Shown here: positions 10,136 through 23,500 of the stretch, piece after piece | How the letters are laid out: every line of letters begins with the position of its first letter | Position numbering within the stretch: position 1 is the stretch's first letter | Source: Paraphysomonas bandaiensis | Taxonomy: Eukaryota > Chrysophyceae | DNA: 64,000 bases | Reading direction: 5' to 3' | NCBI GenBank assembly: GCA_965644295.1 | Contig: CBFFRP010000159.1 | Coordinates: 1-64,000, forward strand | The notes under the pieces: generated by a model | What the model was told of the DNA's origin: nothing | The model's database searches: none | Seen by the model: only the letters and a program-made list of their open reading frames with translations | Program-made: the position numbers and the translations under genes

Positions 10136-13100
10136 TCAATTCTCCACTGCATTTTCAAACGAATCGAGAAATGTCCGAACGCCAACTCCGTCGGCCGTGC
10201 CCAATAGGTGCTCCGGCGGAGGGTTGAACTCACAGATACGCAAAAGTGTAGTCAGCTCCTCATGATTAAATGAAACGAGATGCACTTCGCGAAGGCCACT
10301 ATACACATGAGAGCTGACAGCCTCGACAGCAATTCGAAGAACCTGCACATCGCATTACATAGATACAGATATTCAGAAAAAAATACCTTTTCCAAACTCT
10401 GACGGCCTCGGAATATACCTGCTGATAATAAGGAAAATCCAAGTAATTCGATGTTTTTCTCTGCCGCAGCTTCCATGGATGATATGTAAGCAGATCGAAG
10501 CAATTCATCTCCATGGCGCAAAGATTCTTCGATATTCTCATGCCTACACAAACAGACGTGAAAAGGTAAATTTACACGCACCCCCAATGCGGTTACCAGG
10601 TTGATCAAAGACATACCGTACCTGTTCTGTCCTTCGAGAGCAGTGTAGTTGGGTCCCACACTATGTATAACGTATGGTACTTTCAGTTTACCAAACTTGT
10701 TTGGACCCACCACTCTACATGCGCCAACCGGAATTCTGTCGCAACGCGTGCCTGTATACATATCACGCTACGCCAACACATATACGGAAATTACAATACG
10801 CGCCTGCTACGATAGGAAGAGATTTTCGAGCAGCAAACAATTTATCCCCTCCGGCAGTTGATATTGCCCCATCTACTCCACCTCCACCGAGTCCCCCTAA
10901 AATTAAATGATTTCGGAGTATAAATATAAACACCACATAATTATGAGCGGATTGAAGATCACACTTCGCAAAAATACGATACCATTTAACAAGCAAAAAG
11001 GCACCTGAATTAGCAGCGTTGACAATAGCTCCGAAATCATGACCATCGAAGTCAACAACGCTACCCTGAGAGATACACAGAATGGTGCCGTATCTGATAT
11101 AAAAAATTGATGAAAGTTGAACTAAAAATTATGCCGTGCATCATAACAGTGTATAATATTAATACATATGTGTATACCTCAGCTGTATTCGTTTGTGTAT
11201 AGTAACACCGCAAGCCTGGACAAGAGACTTCATATGAATTCCTGTCAATGAGCATATTAGAAACAATACAATCTTAATCACTGGTGCATCGCTCCACTTG
11301 TCTAAGTATGAACTTGTCACCAGAAAGATACCACACCACTTCGGAGCATACAATACACAGCTATCGAACTATATCACACATGTGGCATATTGCACAAATC
11401 CACACAGTTAGTTCCAACAGCAATCATCATACAACTGACCATGGAGAGGTAGACGGGGGAACACAACTGTCCGATGACCGAATACTTTGGCAAATTCAAT
11501 ATTCCTCTCGTCATCGTCAATGAGAATCACTTGATTGGGTAAAACTTCTTCCCCTCTATCAAAGTACATATCTTGCAGAACAGAAGCAATGTGGGGTTGC
11601 TTTCCATCCATAGACACGCAATTAGCTGGAACATCCCACCGCCTGTCTGCTCCCCGTACGTATATTCTTGCGGCACGCTCTTTCCCCACTAAGAGAATAA
11701 GCACGTTTTTTATGAGTCTTGATTGGCCAGAGAAGGTTACAATAGCAATTCTTAGGTCGGGATACTGCAACGCGGTTTCAAGAATACAACGGAACACTGG
11801 TCGAATATGTCCAGCCAAAGCTTCAGCGGTTCCATCCCATCTACCATATGTATGTATCTGGATATCGTGAGTTTGCGGGCATGGATAACAACAACGATTG
11901 CATTGCAAAAACATTCAAAAGTATAGAATGCTGCACTGTAGCACTAGCAGGCAAAACTATGGCATGCTCCACTCGCTCTCATAAGAGCTCAACGCAAAGT
12001 AAAAATTGAAAGCATAATATACTACATATATACCTGGCACAATGTAGCATCGAAATCAATGGCCAGCAGTCTGACTGGTGGACTCAAATTCAGTGCTCTA
12101 GATATAACCCTCTGTACTTTCTCTTCAATCTCTGAATAAGGAAGGTATTGAGGGTCACTCAATAAATCCTTACGCTCCAACATGCGCGTGCAAGATTCGC
12201 ACATTTTCTCACTTCCCTATCAATATGGGTCATACTGCTAAACAATACTGGCGAGCATGCAAGTGGTCGTGCATATACCTCCAGCGTAAACCCCAAACTT
12301 TCCCCACACAATTGACAGTGGGATGCATTTTTTCCGTCCAATTTCTTTCGGGAAATTTCCCCCGTTGCCTTGTCAATATATTCTAGACAGCGGGAACCAT
12401 CTCTGCTTGTGACAACTGTACCTTCAGGATTCGCATTTAACTTGTGGTTACGAAGATCATCCGGCGTTATGGCTGATGACTTCAGCGGTGGAGACGCTAC
12501 AAACATGCAATTTAAATTTGTACATCGTCAACAGAGAATAAACACATAGCACACAATGCATGATAGTGACTATGGTAATAGGTCACACACCTTCAGGAGA
12601 ATGAACCTTCATAGGCTTGGAATCCTTAGTACGAAGGCTCAACTCACACAAGAGACCGAAATGGTCAGACGGCCATATCTTACCCTCACTGTCAATCGGC
12701 TCAACGCCAATCAATTCAATATGCGTGGCCTTGCTCTCTCCACCTAAAACATCGGGTTAACATAGTTGATTGCATTCCACTAAACCAACTACCTAATTTC
12801 GTAAGAATCCTGTCGTACCGCATAACTTCATGCTTATTTATCATCTTATTTATATCCGAGTTGAAAGTAAAGCCCAGTGTAGAAGGATTGGATCTGGGCG
12901 GAGTACTTAATGGGTTACCTACATTGGGATAATCATGAGGGAATATTCACAGCACTGCACAGACCGGCATCAGTTTGCTGTGGATGAAGTGCAGGCCACA
13001 CATCAACATAATTCGGAAGAAACTCCGCAAGACTATCATTTTCCAGCGGTTCACCAGATTTGATGACATAGTTCCGCTCACTACAGAAGTTGAAATCTCC

Positions 13101-13529
13101 CACAAGAACAGAATGAGTATAACGAGACAATTCATTATGACATATCTGCAATTGTTTCTCTCTTATCATATGATTATCCAAACTTTCCAAATGAACATTT
13201 CCAATTGCTATATGAGTATCTGGTTGATATTCCAATACAGATATAAGGAGATCCCGTCCCATCTCAGTGGGAAATGGGATACGTATAAAAGATGGTTTTA
13301 AATATGATTTTACAATTGAAAGTGTATAATAAGATTCAGTTGTTATAGGTGATATTTGATATCCTTCCATGATAGTTGGATGTGATATAATCATTAATTG
13401 AAATGCTGGTAGAATCTCTTGAAAGCAAATGATGTCAGGCTCATATGCTACAACCATATCAATTAATCGTTTGATTCTAAATTGATATTGATATGAATGA
13501 AACCATATATTCCATGTAATGATTCTCAT
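10136..13529 (-). CDS. TDP2-like phosphodiesterase / HAD phosphatase-like / macro domain fusion (13 exons, 815 aa)
   Basis: My exons are 13529-12965, 12918-12793, 12743-12591, 12496-12279, 12216-12034, 11857-11440, 11338-11282, 11241-11178, 11093-11005, 10896-10800, 10735-10622, 10543-10387 and 10342-10136; they sum to 2,448 nt. Residues 1-281 form an endonuclease/exonuclease/phosphatase domain of TDP2 type with all motifs present: ITWNIWF, CFQEIL, VHLES, VGDFNF, RYDRIL, WPSDHFGL. Two CxxC pairs (CQLC, CESC) follow and may bind zinc. Residues about 400-555 are HAD-like with DFDATL, TFS and ILIDDDERN. Residues about 595-815 are a macro domain with AIVNAANSG and GLGGGGVDGAI, the ADP-ribose-binding loops. 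Known family roles are removal of 5'-tyrosyl adducts from DNA, phosphate hydrolysis, and ADP-ribose binding or hydrolysis. A role in DNA-end repair is inference. Exon 6-8 junctions are the least certain. Confidence 0.82.
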
Positions 13530-13559
13530 GGGAATATAGGAGGATTGCTGAGAAGATGG

Positions 13560-14100
13560 TGATGATAAGGATCCTGAAGGGTGTATGTATGTATGTGGAG
13601 AGGGGGGGGTTAGATTAGAGAGAGGGAGGGAGGGATAGATAGATACGTACCTATAGCTCTTCTCATGAGTATGTTGAATAGGAATGATTAAATGAAGATG
13701 GAATGATATGGTTGGTTTAGTTTTAAGTTAGAGGTGGATGTATGAGGAGGAGGTTAGATATGAGGATGTATGTATGTATGTATGTACAGAGATGAGATGC
13801 ATGTATGTATGTATGTATGTTAGGATAATATGTACGTACATACCTGTTATGAATAGTAGGTAAGTACATACAGTATGTATGGGTGCTCTCGTAGTATGTA
13901 TTGATGTATGTATGTACAGGGAGATATAAGCATGTATGGATACGTACGTATAGGAATGTGTTTGTACGTACATACCTGTATGATAAAAAGTGGGTGAGTA
14001 CTACTGTACATATGACTGTATGAGGAACTATGTATACAGTATATGTATATTGTACGTACGTACGTACGTACCTGTTATGATAAGTAGGTGGGTACATACA
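13560..14100. repeat. GTAT/GTAC tetranucleotide-rich satellite with a longer degenerate unit
   Basis: Runs of GTAT and GTAC tetranucleotides alternate with a recurring segment that reads GTACGTACATACCTGT followed by an ATGA and GTAGGT-like tail. Recurrences start near 13842, 13965 and 14060, so a degenerate unit of roughly 110-120 bp overlies the microsatellite. Tyr- and His-rich ORFs seen on the minus strand here are by-products of the repeat. It lies immediately upstream of the start codon of the TDP2-HAD-macro gene and may overlap its promoter. Confidence 0.7.
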
Positions 14101-14509
14101 ATCGTAGTAATTGACCAGACCGGGCCGGTTGGGTCGGTTTTGGGCCGGTTGACAACCGGTCTGTATACCAGTATACTGCTGTATACAGATATATTAGAGG
14201 TATATAGACAGTCCTACAGCCTGTAGGAGTGTATCCAACTGCCTTCAACCGCCATATCCAACCACCCAACTGCCTCCATTACTAGTCAGTCACTAGTAAA
14301 TGCATCAACAAACAAATAAATGAATGATTTCGTATCTAAATTGCATAAATACATATATATATGTATATTCATGAATAGAAGATAATTTGTACGAGAGATC
14401 TGAAGGGATCTTCTACAAAAATCTGCATAAATTCATGCATTTAAGCAGCCGTTTTTACGCATTTATGTATTTATGCAATTTAGGTAGTCACCTAAATGTA
14501 TATGGACCA
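14101..14509. other. Intergenic, short inverted repeats
   Basis: Between the satellite and the NHL gene. A GC-rich patch at 14115-14165 contains repeated GGCCGGTT and ACCGGTC motifs. It is followed by GTATAC palindromes and the near-palindrome TCCTACAGCCTGTAGGA near 14210. Similar GTATAC clusters occur near 36260 and 57590. No gene is seen. Confidence 0.45.
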
Positions 14510-17500
14510 ATGTATGTATTAACATGCACATTACTCTATCTGCCTGTATATGTCAGTGCAACATCAGGATTAGTTACTACACTTGCTGGTACAGGTAGTT
14601 CAGGTCGTGCAGATGGTACGGGAACATATGCTTCCTTTAGTAATCCCTATCACTTGGGCATCTCATCGGATGATACCTATGCTCTTATTGCAGACCATAA
14701 CAATCATCGTATCAGCAAGATAATTGTAACCACTGGAGTTGTGAGTACGACAGCTGGTAGCAGTGCAGGATATGGAGATGGCACAGGGACCTCAGCATTG
14801 TTTAATGCACCTGTGGGAGTCACTCTATCTTCAGATGATTCATTTGCTGTTATATCCGATCGAAATAATCACAGGATGAGGAAGCTGGTGATGTCTACTC
14901 TGGTGGTGACGACATTGGGTGGCAGTGGTAGTTCCGGAGGGTCGGATGGTATCGGTACAGCGGCATCTTTCAACGGTCCTGATGGTGTCAGCATATCATC
15001 AGATGACAGCTACATTGTGATAGCAGAGAGATATGGCTGCCGCATCAGGAAGCTGGTGTTAAGCACTCTGGTTGTGACAACGCTATCAGGCACTGGTTCA
15101 GTTGGATCAAGTGACGGGATTGGCACATTTGCATCGTTCAATATTCCAGGTGGCATTCACCTGAGCAGTGACGATGCTTTTGCAGTCATAGCTGATAGAA
15201 CTAATAATAAGATTCGTAAGTTGGTTCTGTCTACGGGTGAGGTGAGTAGTGTGGGGACATCGGCATCATTCAGTTGGCCTCAAGGTGTCAGGATTACATC
15301 TGATGACTCGTATGTTGTGGTTACGGATACTGCTAATCATAAGATCCGTCACTTGGTGCTGTCTACAGGCCAAGTGAGTACTTTGTCTGGGTCTGGGACG
15401 GCTGGTGGTGCGGATGGTTTTGGCACATCGGCTACCCACTATTCTCCTTATGGCGTAGTGATTTCATCTGATGACTCGTACTGTATCGTCTCGGAGGGTG
15501 CTGGTCAACGTATCCGCAGGCTGGAGCTGGCACCGCCCACCTCATCTCCTACAGGTACTCCCAGTGGTCGTTGGTTCATGTGTAGTCTACATATATATCT
15601 GTATATATGTTCCTAGGTATTAGACCTGCGATAGTGATGTCTGTATATGGATATCATGATGTTTTATCAACCATGGATTTAATAGCTACATAGCTATGGG
15701 TTTTAGGCATGTATAAGTATATATGTGATATATCTGTGGCATACGTATTACCACGGCAATGTCAATGTGTACATGTGTGTCTGTTTTTATTATTTCTTAT
15801 ATTTCTGTGAAGATGACGATATAATATTGCCCCTGCATATTTATATTGGTTCATGCTAACAGGACAGCCTACTGGATCGCCATCTGGACAACCCACAGGG
15901 GAACCATCTGGTCAGCCCAGTGGACAACCATCAGGACAACCCACTGGTCAACCTAGTGGGTACCCTACTGGGCAGCAATCAGTTCAGCCAATTGGACAAC
16001 CATCAGGACAACCCAGTGCCCAACCAAGTGGCCAACCAAGTGCGCATCCTTCTGGACAACCCAGTGGTCAGCCTAGTGCGCATCCTTCTGGACTACCCAG
16101 TGGACAACCTAGTGGGTACCCTACTGGGCAGCAAACAGATCCGCCCACTGGCCAGCCCAGTGGACAACCATCAGCACAACCCACTGGTCAACCTAGTGGG
16201 TACCCTACTGGGCAGCAATCGGTTCAGCCCAGTGGACAACCATCAGGACAACCCACTGCCCAACCAAGTGGCCAACCAAGTGGTCAACCAAGTGCGCATC
16301 CTTCTGGACAACCCAGTGGTCAACCTAGTGGGTACCCTACTGGGCAGCAAACATATCAGCCCACTGGCCAGCCCAGTGGACAACCATCAGCACAACCCAC
16401 TGGTCAACCTAGTGGGTACCCTACTGGGCAGCAATCAGTTCAGCCCACTGGCCAGCCCAGTGGACAACCATCAGGGCAACCCACTGGTCAACCAAGTGGC
16501 CAACCAAGTGCGCATCCTTCTGGACAACCCAGTGGTCAGCCTAGTGCGCAACCTTCTGGACTACCCAGTGGTCAACCTAGTGGGTACCCTACTGGGCAGC
16601 AAACATATCAGCCCAGTGGACAACCATCAGGACAACCCACTGCCCAACCAAGTGGTCAACCAAGTGCGCATCCTTCTGGACAACCCAGTGGTCAACCTAG
16701 TGGGTACCCTACTGGGCAGCAATCAGTTCAGCCCACTGGCCAGCCCAGTGGACAACCATCAGGACAACCCACTGGTCAACCAAGTGGCCAACCAAGTGCG
16801 CATCCTTCTGGACAACCCAGTGGTCAGCCTAGTGCGCAACCTTCTGGACTACCCAGTGGTCAACCTAGTGGGTACCCTACTGGGCAGCAATCAGTTCAGC
16901 CCACTGGCCAGCCCAGTGGACAACCATCAGGACAACCCAGTGCCCAACCAAGTGGACAACCAAGTGCACATCCTTCAGGACAACCCAGTGGTCAGCCTAG
17001 TGCGCATCCTTCTGGACTACCCAGTGGTCAACCTAGTGGGTACCCTACTGGGCAGCAAACAGATCAGCCCAGTGGCCAGCCCAGTGGACAACCATCAGGA
17101 CAACCCAGTGGTCAACCTAGTGGGTACCCTACTGGGCAGCAATCAGTTCAGCCCACTGGCCAGCCCAGTGGACAACCATCAGCACAACCCAGTGCCCAAC
17201 CAAGTGGCCAACCAAGTGCGCATCCTTCTGGACTACCCAGTGGTCAACCTAGTGGGTACCCTACTGGGCAGCAAACAGATCCGCCCACTGGGCAGCCCAG
17301 TGGACAACCATCAGGACAACCCAGTGCCCAACCAAGTGGTCAACCAAGTGCGCATCCTTCTGGACTACCCAGTGGTCAGCCTAGTGCGCAACCATCAGGA
17401 CAACCCAGTGGTCAACCTAGTGGGTACCCTACTGGGCAGCAATCAGTTCAGCCCACTGGCCAGCCCAGTGGACAACCATCAGGACAACCCAGTGGCCAAC

Positions 17501-20500
17501 CAAGTGGTCAACCAAGTGCGCATCCTTCTGGACAACCCAGTGGTCAGCCTAGTGCGCAACCTTCTGGACTACCCAGTGGTCAACCTAGTGGGTACCCTAC
17601 TGGGCAGCAAACAGATCCGCCCACTGGCCAGCCCAGTGGACAACCATCAGGACAACCCACTGGTCAACCTAGTGGGTACCCTACTGGGCAGCAATCAGTT
17701 CAGCCCACTGGCCAGCCCAGTGGACAACCATCAGGACAACCCAGTGCCCAACCAAGTGGACAACCAAGTGCACATCCTTCAGGACAACCCAGTGGTCAGC
17801 CTAGTGCGCATCCTTCTGGACTACCCAGTGGACAACCTAGTGGGTACCCTACTGGGCAGCAAACAGATCAGCCCAGTGGCCAGCCCAGTGGACAACCATC
17901 AGGACAACCCAGTGGTCAACCTAGTGGGTACCCTACTGGGCAGCAATCAGTTCAGCCCACTGGCCAGCCCAGTGGACAACCATCAGCACAACCCAGTGCC
18001 CAACCAAGTGGCCAACCAAGTGCGCATCCTTCTGGACTACCCAGTGGTCAACCTAGTGGGTACCCTACTGGGCAGCAAACAGATCCGCCCACTGGGCAGC
18101 CCAGTGGACAACCATCAGGACAACCCAGTGGCCAACCAAGTGGTCAACCAAGTGCGCATCCTTCTGGACTACCCAGTGGTCAGCCTAGTGCGCAACCATC
18201 AGGACAACCCAGTGGTCAACCTAGTGGGTACCCTACTGGGCAGCAATCAGTTCAGCCCACTGGCCAGCCCAGTGGACAACCATCAGGACAACCCAGTGGC
18301 CAACCAAGTGGTCAACCAAGTGCGCATCCTTCTGGACAACCCAGTGGTCAGCCTAGTGCGCAACCTTCTGGACTACCCAGTGGTCAACCTAGTGGGTACC
18401 CTACTGGGCAGCAAACAGATCCGCCCACTGGCCAGCCCAGTGGACAACCATCAGGACAACCCAGTGCCCAACCAAGTGGTCAACCAAGTGCGCATCCTTC
18501 TGGACTACCCAGTGGTCAGCCTAGTGCGCATCCTTCTGGACAACCCACTGGTCAACCTAGTGGGTACCCTACTGGGCAGCAATCAGTTCAGCCCACTGGG
18601 CAGCCCAGTGGACAACCATCAGGACAACCCAGTGGCCAACCAAGTGGTCAACCAAGTGCGCATCCTTCTGGACTACCCAGTGGTCAGCCTAGTGCGCAAC
18701 CATCAGGACAACCCAGTGGTCAACCTAGTGGGTACCCTACTGGGCAGCAATCAGTTCAGCCCACTGGCCAGCCCAGTGGACAACCATCAGGACAACCCAG
18801 TGGCCAACCAAGTGGTCAACCAAGTGCGCATCCTTCTGGACAACCCAGTGGTCAGCCTAGTGCGCAACCTTCTGGACTACCCAGTGGTCAACCTAGTGGG
18901 TACCCTACTGGGCAGCAAACAGATCCGCCCACTGGCCAGCCCAGTGGACAACCATCAGGACAACCCAGTGCCCAACCAAGTGGTCAACCAAGTGCGCATC
19001 CTTCTGGACTACCCAGTGGTCAGCCTAGTGCGCATCCTTCTGGACAACCCACTGGTCAACCTAGTGGGTACCCTACTGGGCAGCAATCAGTTCAGCCCAC
19101 TGGCCAGCCCAGTGGACAACCATCAGGACAACCCAGTGGCCAACCAAGTGGTCAACCAAGTGCGCATCCTTCTGGACAACCCAGTGGTCAGCCTAGTGCG
19201 CAACCTTCTGGACTACCCAGTGGTCAACCTAGTGGGTACCCTACTGGGCAGCAAACATATCAGCCCACTGGCCAGCCCAGTGGAAAACCATCAGGGCAAC
19301 CCACTGGTCAACCAAGTGGCCAACCAAGTGCGCATCCTTCTGGACTACCCAGTGGTCAACCTAGTGGGTACCCTACTGGGCAGCAAACATATCAGCCCAC
19401 TGGCCAGCCCAGTGGACAACCATCAGCACAACCCACTGGTCAACCTAGTGGGTACCCTACTGGGCAGCAATCAGTTCAGCCCACTTGCCAGCCCAGTGGA
19501 AAACCATCAGGGCAACCCACTGGTCAACCAAGTGGCCAACCAAGTGCGCATCCTTCTGGACAACCCAGTGGTCAGCCTAGTGCGCATCCTTCTGGACTAC
19601 CCAGTGGTCAACCTAGTGGGTACCCTACTGGGCAGCAAACATATCAGCCCACTGGCCAGCCCAGTGGACAACCATCAGCACAACCCACTGGTCAACCTAG
19701 TGGGTACCCTACTGGGCAGCAATCAGTTCAGCCCAGTGGACAACCATCAGGACAACCCACTGCCCAACCAAGTGGCAAATCAAGTGCGCATCCTTCTGGA
19801 CAACCCAGTGGTCAACCTAGTGGGTACCCTACTGGGCAGCAAACAGTTCAGCCCACTGGCCAGCCCAGTGGACAACCATCAGGACAACCCAGTGCCCAAC
19901 CAAGTGGTCAACCAAGTGCGCATCCTTCTGGACAACCCAGTGGTCAACCTAGTGGGTACCCTACTGGGCAGCAATCAGTTCAGCCCACTGGCCAGCCCAG
20001 TGGACAACCATCAGGACAACCCACTGGTCAACCAAGTGGCCAACCAAGTGCGCATCCTTCTGGACAACCCAGTGGTCAGCCTAGTGCGCATCCTTCTGGA
20101 CTACCCAGTGGTCAACCTAGTGGGTACCCTACTGGGCAGCAAACATATCAGCCCACTGGCCAGCCCAGTGGACAACCATCAGCACAACCCACTGGTCAAC
20201 CTAGTGGGTACCCTACTGGGCAGCAATCGGTTCAGCCCAGTGGACAACCATCAGGACAACCCACTGCCCAACCAAGTGGCCAACCAAGTGCGCATCCTTC
20301 TGGACTACCCAGTGGTCAACCTAGTGGGTACCCTACTGGGCAGCAAACATATCAGCCCACTGGCCAGCCCAGTGGACAACCATCAGCACAACCCACTGGT
20401 CAACCTAGTGGGTACCCTACTGGGCAGCAATCAGTTCAGCCCACTGGCCAGCCCAGTGGACAACCATCAGGGCAACCCACTGGTCAACCAAGTGGCCAAC

Positions 20501-23500
20501 CAAGTGCGCATCCTTCTGGACAACCCAGTGGTCAGCCTAGTGCGCAACCTTCTGGACTACCCAGTGGTCAACCTAGTGGGTACCCTACTGGGCAGCAAAC
20601 ATATCAGCCCACTGGCCAGCCCAGTGGACAACCATCAGCACAACCCACTGGTCAACCAAGTGGCAAATCAAGTGCGCATCCTTCTGGACTACCCAGTGGT
20701 CAGCCTAGTGCGCATCCTTCTGGACTACCCAGTGGTCAACCTAGTGGGTACCCTACTGGGCAGCAAACATATCAGCCCACTGGCCAGCCCAGTGGACAAC
20801 CATCAGCACAACCCACTGGTCAACCAAGTGGCAAATCAAGTGCGCATCCTTCTGGACAACCCAGTGGTCAGCCTAGTGCGCATCCTTCTGGACTACCCAG
20901 TGGTCAACCTAGTGGGTACCCTACTGGGCAGCAAACATATCAGCCCACTGGCCAGCCCAGTGGACAACCATCAGCACAACCCACTGGTCAACCTAGTGGG
21001 TACCCTACTGGGCAGCAATCAGTTCAGCCCAGTGGACAACCATCAGGACAACCCACTGCCCAACCAAGTGGCAAATCAAGTGCGCATCCTTCTGGACAAC
21101 CCAGTGGTCAACCTAGTGGGTACCCTACTGGGCAGCAAACAGTTCAGCCCACTGGCCAGCCCAGTGGACAACCATCAGGACAACCCAGTGCCCAACCAAG
21201 TGGTCAACCAAGTGCGCATCCTTCTGGACAACCCAGTGGTCAACCTAGTGGGTACCCTACTGGGCAGCAATCAGTTCAGCCCACTGGCCAGCCCAGTGGA
21301 CAACCATCAGGACAACCCACTGGTCAACCAAGTGGCCAACCAAGTGCGCATCCTTCTGGACAACCCAGTGGTCAGCCTAGTGCGCATCCTTCTGGACTAC
21401 CCAGTGGTCAACCTAGTGGGTACCCTACTGGGCAGCAAACATATCAGCCCACTGGCCAGCCCAGTGGACAACCATCAGCACAACCCACTGGTCAACCTAG
21501 TGGGTACCCTACTGGGCAGCAATCGGTTCAGCCCAGTGGACAACCATCAGGACAACCCACTGCCCAACCAAGTGGCCAACCAAGTGCGCATCCTTCTGGA
21601 CTACCCAGTGGTCAACCTAGTGGGTACCCTACTGGGCAGCAAACATATCAGCCCACTGGCCAGCCCAGTGGACAACCATCAGCACAACCCACTGGTCAAC
21701 CTAGTGGGTACCCTACTGGGCAGCAATCAGTTCAGCCCACTGGCCAGCCCAGTGGACAACCATCAGGGCAACCCACTGGTCAACCAAGTGGCCAACCAAG
21801 TGCGCATCCTTCTGGACAACCCAGTGGTCAGCCTAGTGCGCAACCTTCTGGACTACCCAGTGGTCAACCTAGTGGGTACCCTACTGGGCAGCAAACATAT
21901 CAGCCCACTGGCCAGCCCAGTGGACAACCATCAGCACAACCCACTGGTCAACCAAGTGGCAAATCAAGTGCGCATCCTTCTGGACAACCCAGTGGTCAAC
22001 CTAGTGGGTACCCTACTGGGCAGCAAACAGTTCAGCCCACTGGCCAGCCCAGTGGACAACCATCAGGACAACCCAGTGCCCAACCAAGTGGTCAACCAAG
22101 TGCGCATCCTTCTGGACAACCCAGTGGTCAACCTAGTGGGTACCCTACTGGGCAGCAATCAGTTCAGCCCACTGGCCAGCCCAGTGGACAACCATCAGGA
22201 CAACCCACTGGTCAACCAAGTGGCCAACCAAGTGCGCATCCTTCTGGACAACCCAGTGGTCAGCCTAGTGCGCATCCTTCTGGACTACCCAGTGGTCAAC
22301 CTAGTGGGTACCCTACTGGGCAGCAAACATATCAGCCCACTGGCCAGCCCAGTGGACAACCATCAGCACAACCCACTGGTCAACCTAGTGGGTACCCTAC
22401 TGGGCAGCAATCGGTTCAGCCCAGTGGACAACCATCAGGACAACCCACTGCCCAACCAAGTGGCCAACCAAGTGCGCATCCTTCTGGACTACCCAGTGGT
22501 CAACCTAGTGGGTACCCTACTGGGCAGCAAACATATCAGCCCACTGGCCAGCCCAGTGGACAACCATCAGCACAACCCACTGGTCAACCTAGTGGGTACC
22601 CTACTGGGCAGCAATCAGTTCAGCCCACTGGCCAGCCCAGTGGACAACCATCAGGGCAACCCACTGGTCAACCAAGTGGCCAACCAAGTGCGCATCCTTC
22701 TGGACAACCCAGTGGTCAGCCTAGTGCGCAACCTTCTGGACTACCCAGTGGTCAACCTAGTGGGTACCCTACTGGGCAGCAAACATATCAGCCCACTGGC
22801 CAGCCCAGTGGACAACCATCAGCACAACCCACTGGTCAACCTAGTGGGTACCCTACTGGGCAGCAATCAGTTCAGCCCACTGGCCAGCCCAGTGGAAAAC
22901 CATCAGGACAACCCAGTGGCCAACCAAGTGGTCAACCAAGTGCGCATCCTTCTGGACAACCCAGTGGTCAGCCTAGTGCGCAACCTTCTGGACTACCCAG
23001 TGGTCAACCAAGTGGCCAACCAAGTGCGCATCCTTCTGGACAACCCAGTGGTCAGCCTAGTGCGCAACCTTCTGGACTACCCAGTGGTCAACCTAGTGGG
23101 TACCCTACTGGGCAGCAAACATATCAGCCCACTGGCCAGCCCAGTGGACAACCATCAGGACAACCCAGTGGTCAACCTAGTGGGTACCCTACTGGGCAGC
23201 AATCAGTTCAGCCCACTGGCCAGCCCAGTGGACAACCATCAGGACAACCCAGTGGCCAACCAAGTGGTCAACCAAGTGCGCATCCTTCTGGACAACCCAG
23301 TGGTCAGCCTAGTGCGCAACCTTCTGGACTACCCAGTGGTCAACCTAGTGGGTACCCTACTGGGCAGCAATCAGTTCAGCCCACTGGCCAGCCCAGTGGA
23401 AAACCATCAGGACAACCCAGTGGCCAACCAAGTGGTCAACCAAGTGCGCATCCTTCTGGACAACCCAGTGGTCAGCCTAGTGCGCAACCTTCTGGACTAC

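Noticed and set aside
12933-13529. 13.5-kb endonuclease-like ORF as a LINE endonuclease
   Set aside because: It has TDP2-type motifs (VHLES, RYDRIL, SDHFGL), regular introns and splices into HAD and macro exons. No reverse transcriptase or LINE tail is associated.
13723-14097. Tyr/His/Thr-rich ORFs in the 13.7-14.1 kb satellite
   Set aside because: Translation of GTAT/GTAC microsatellite in any frame gives such peptides. No independent coding evidence.
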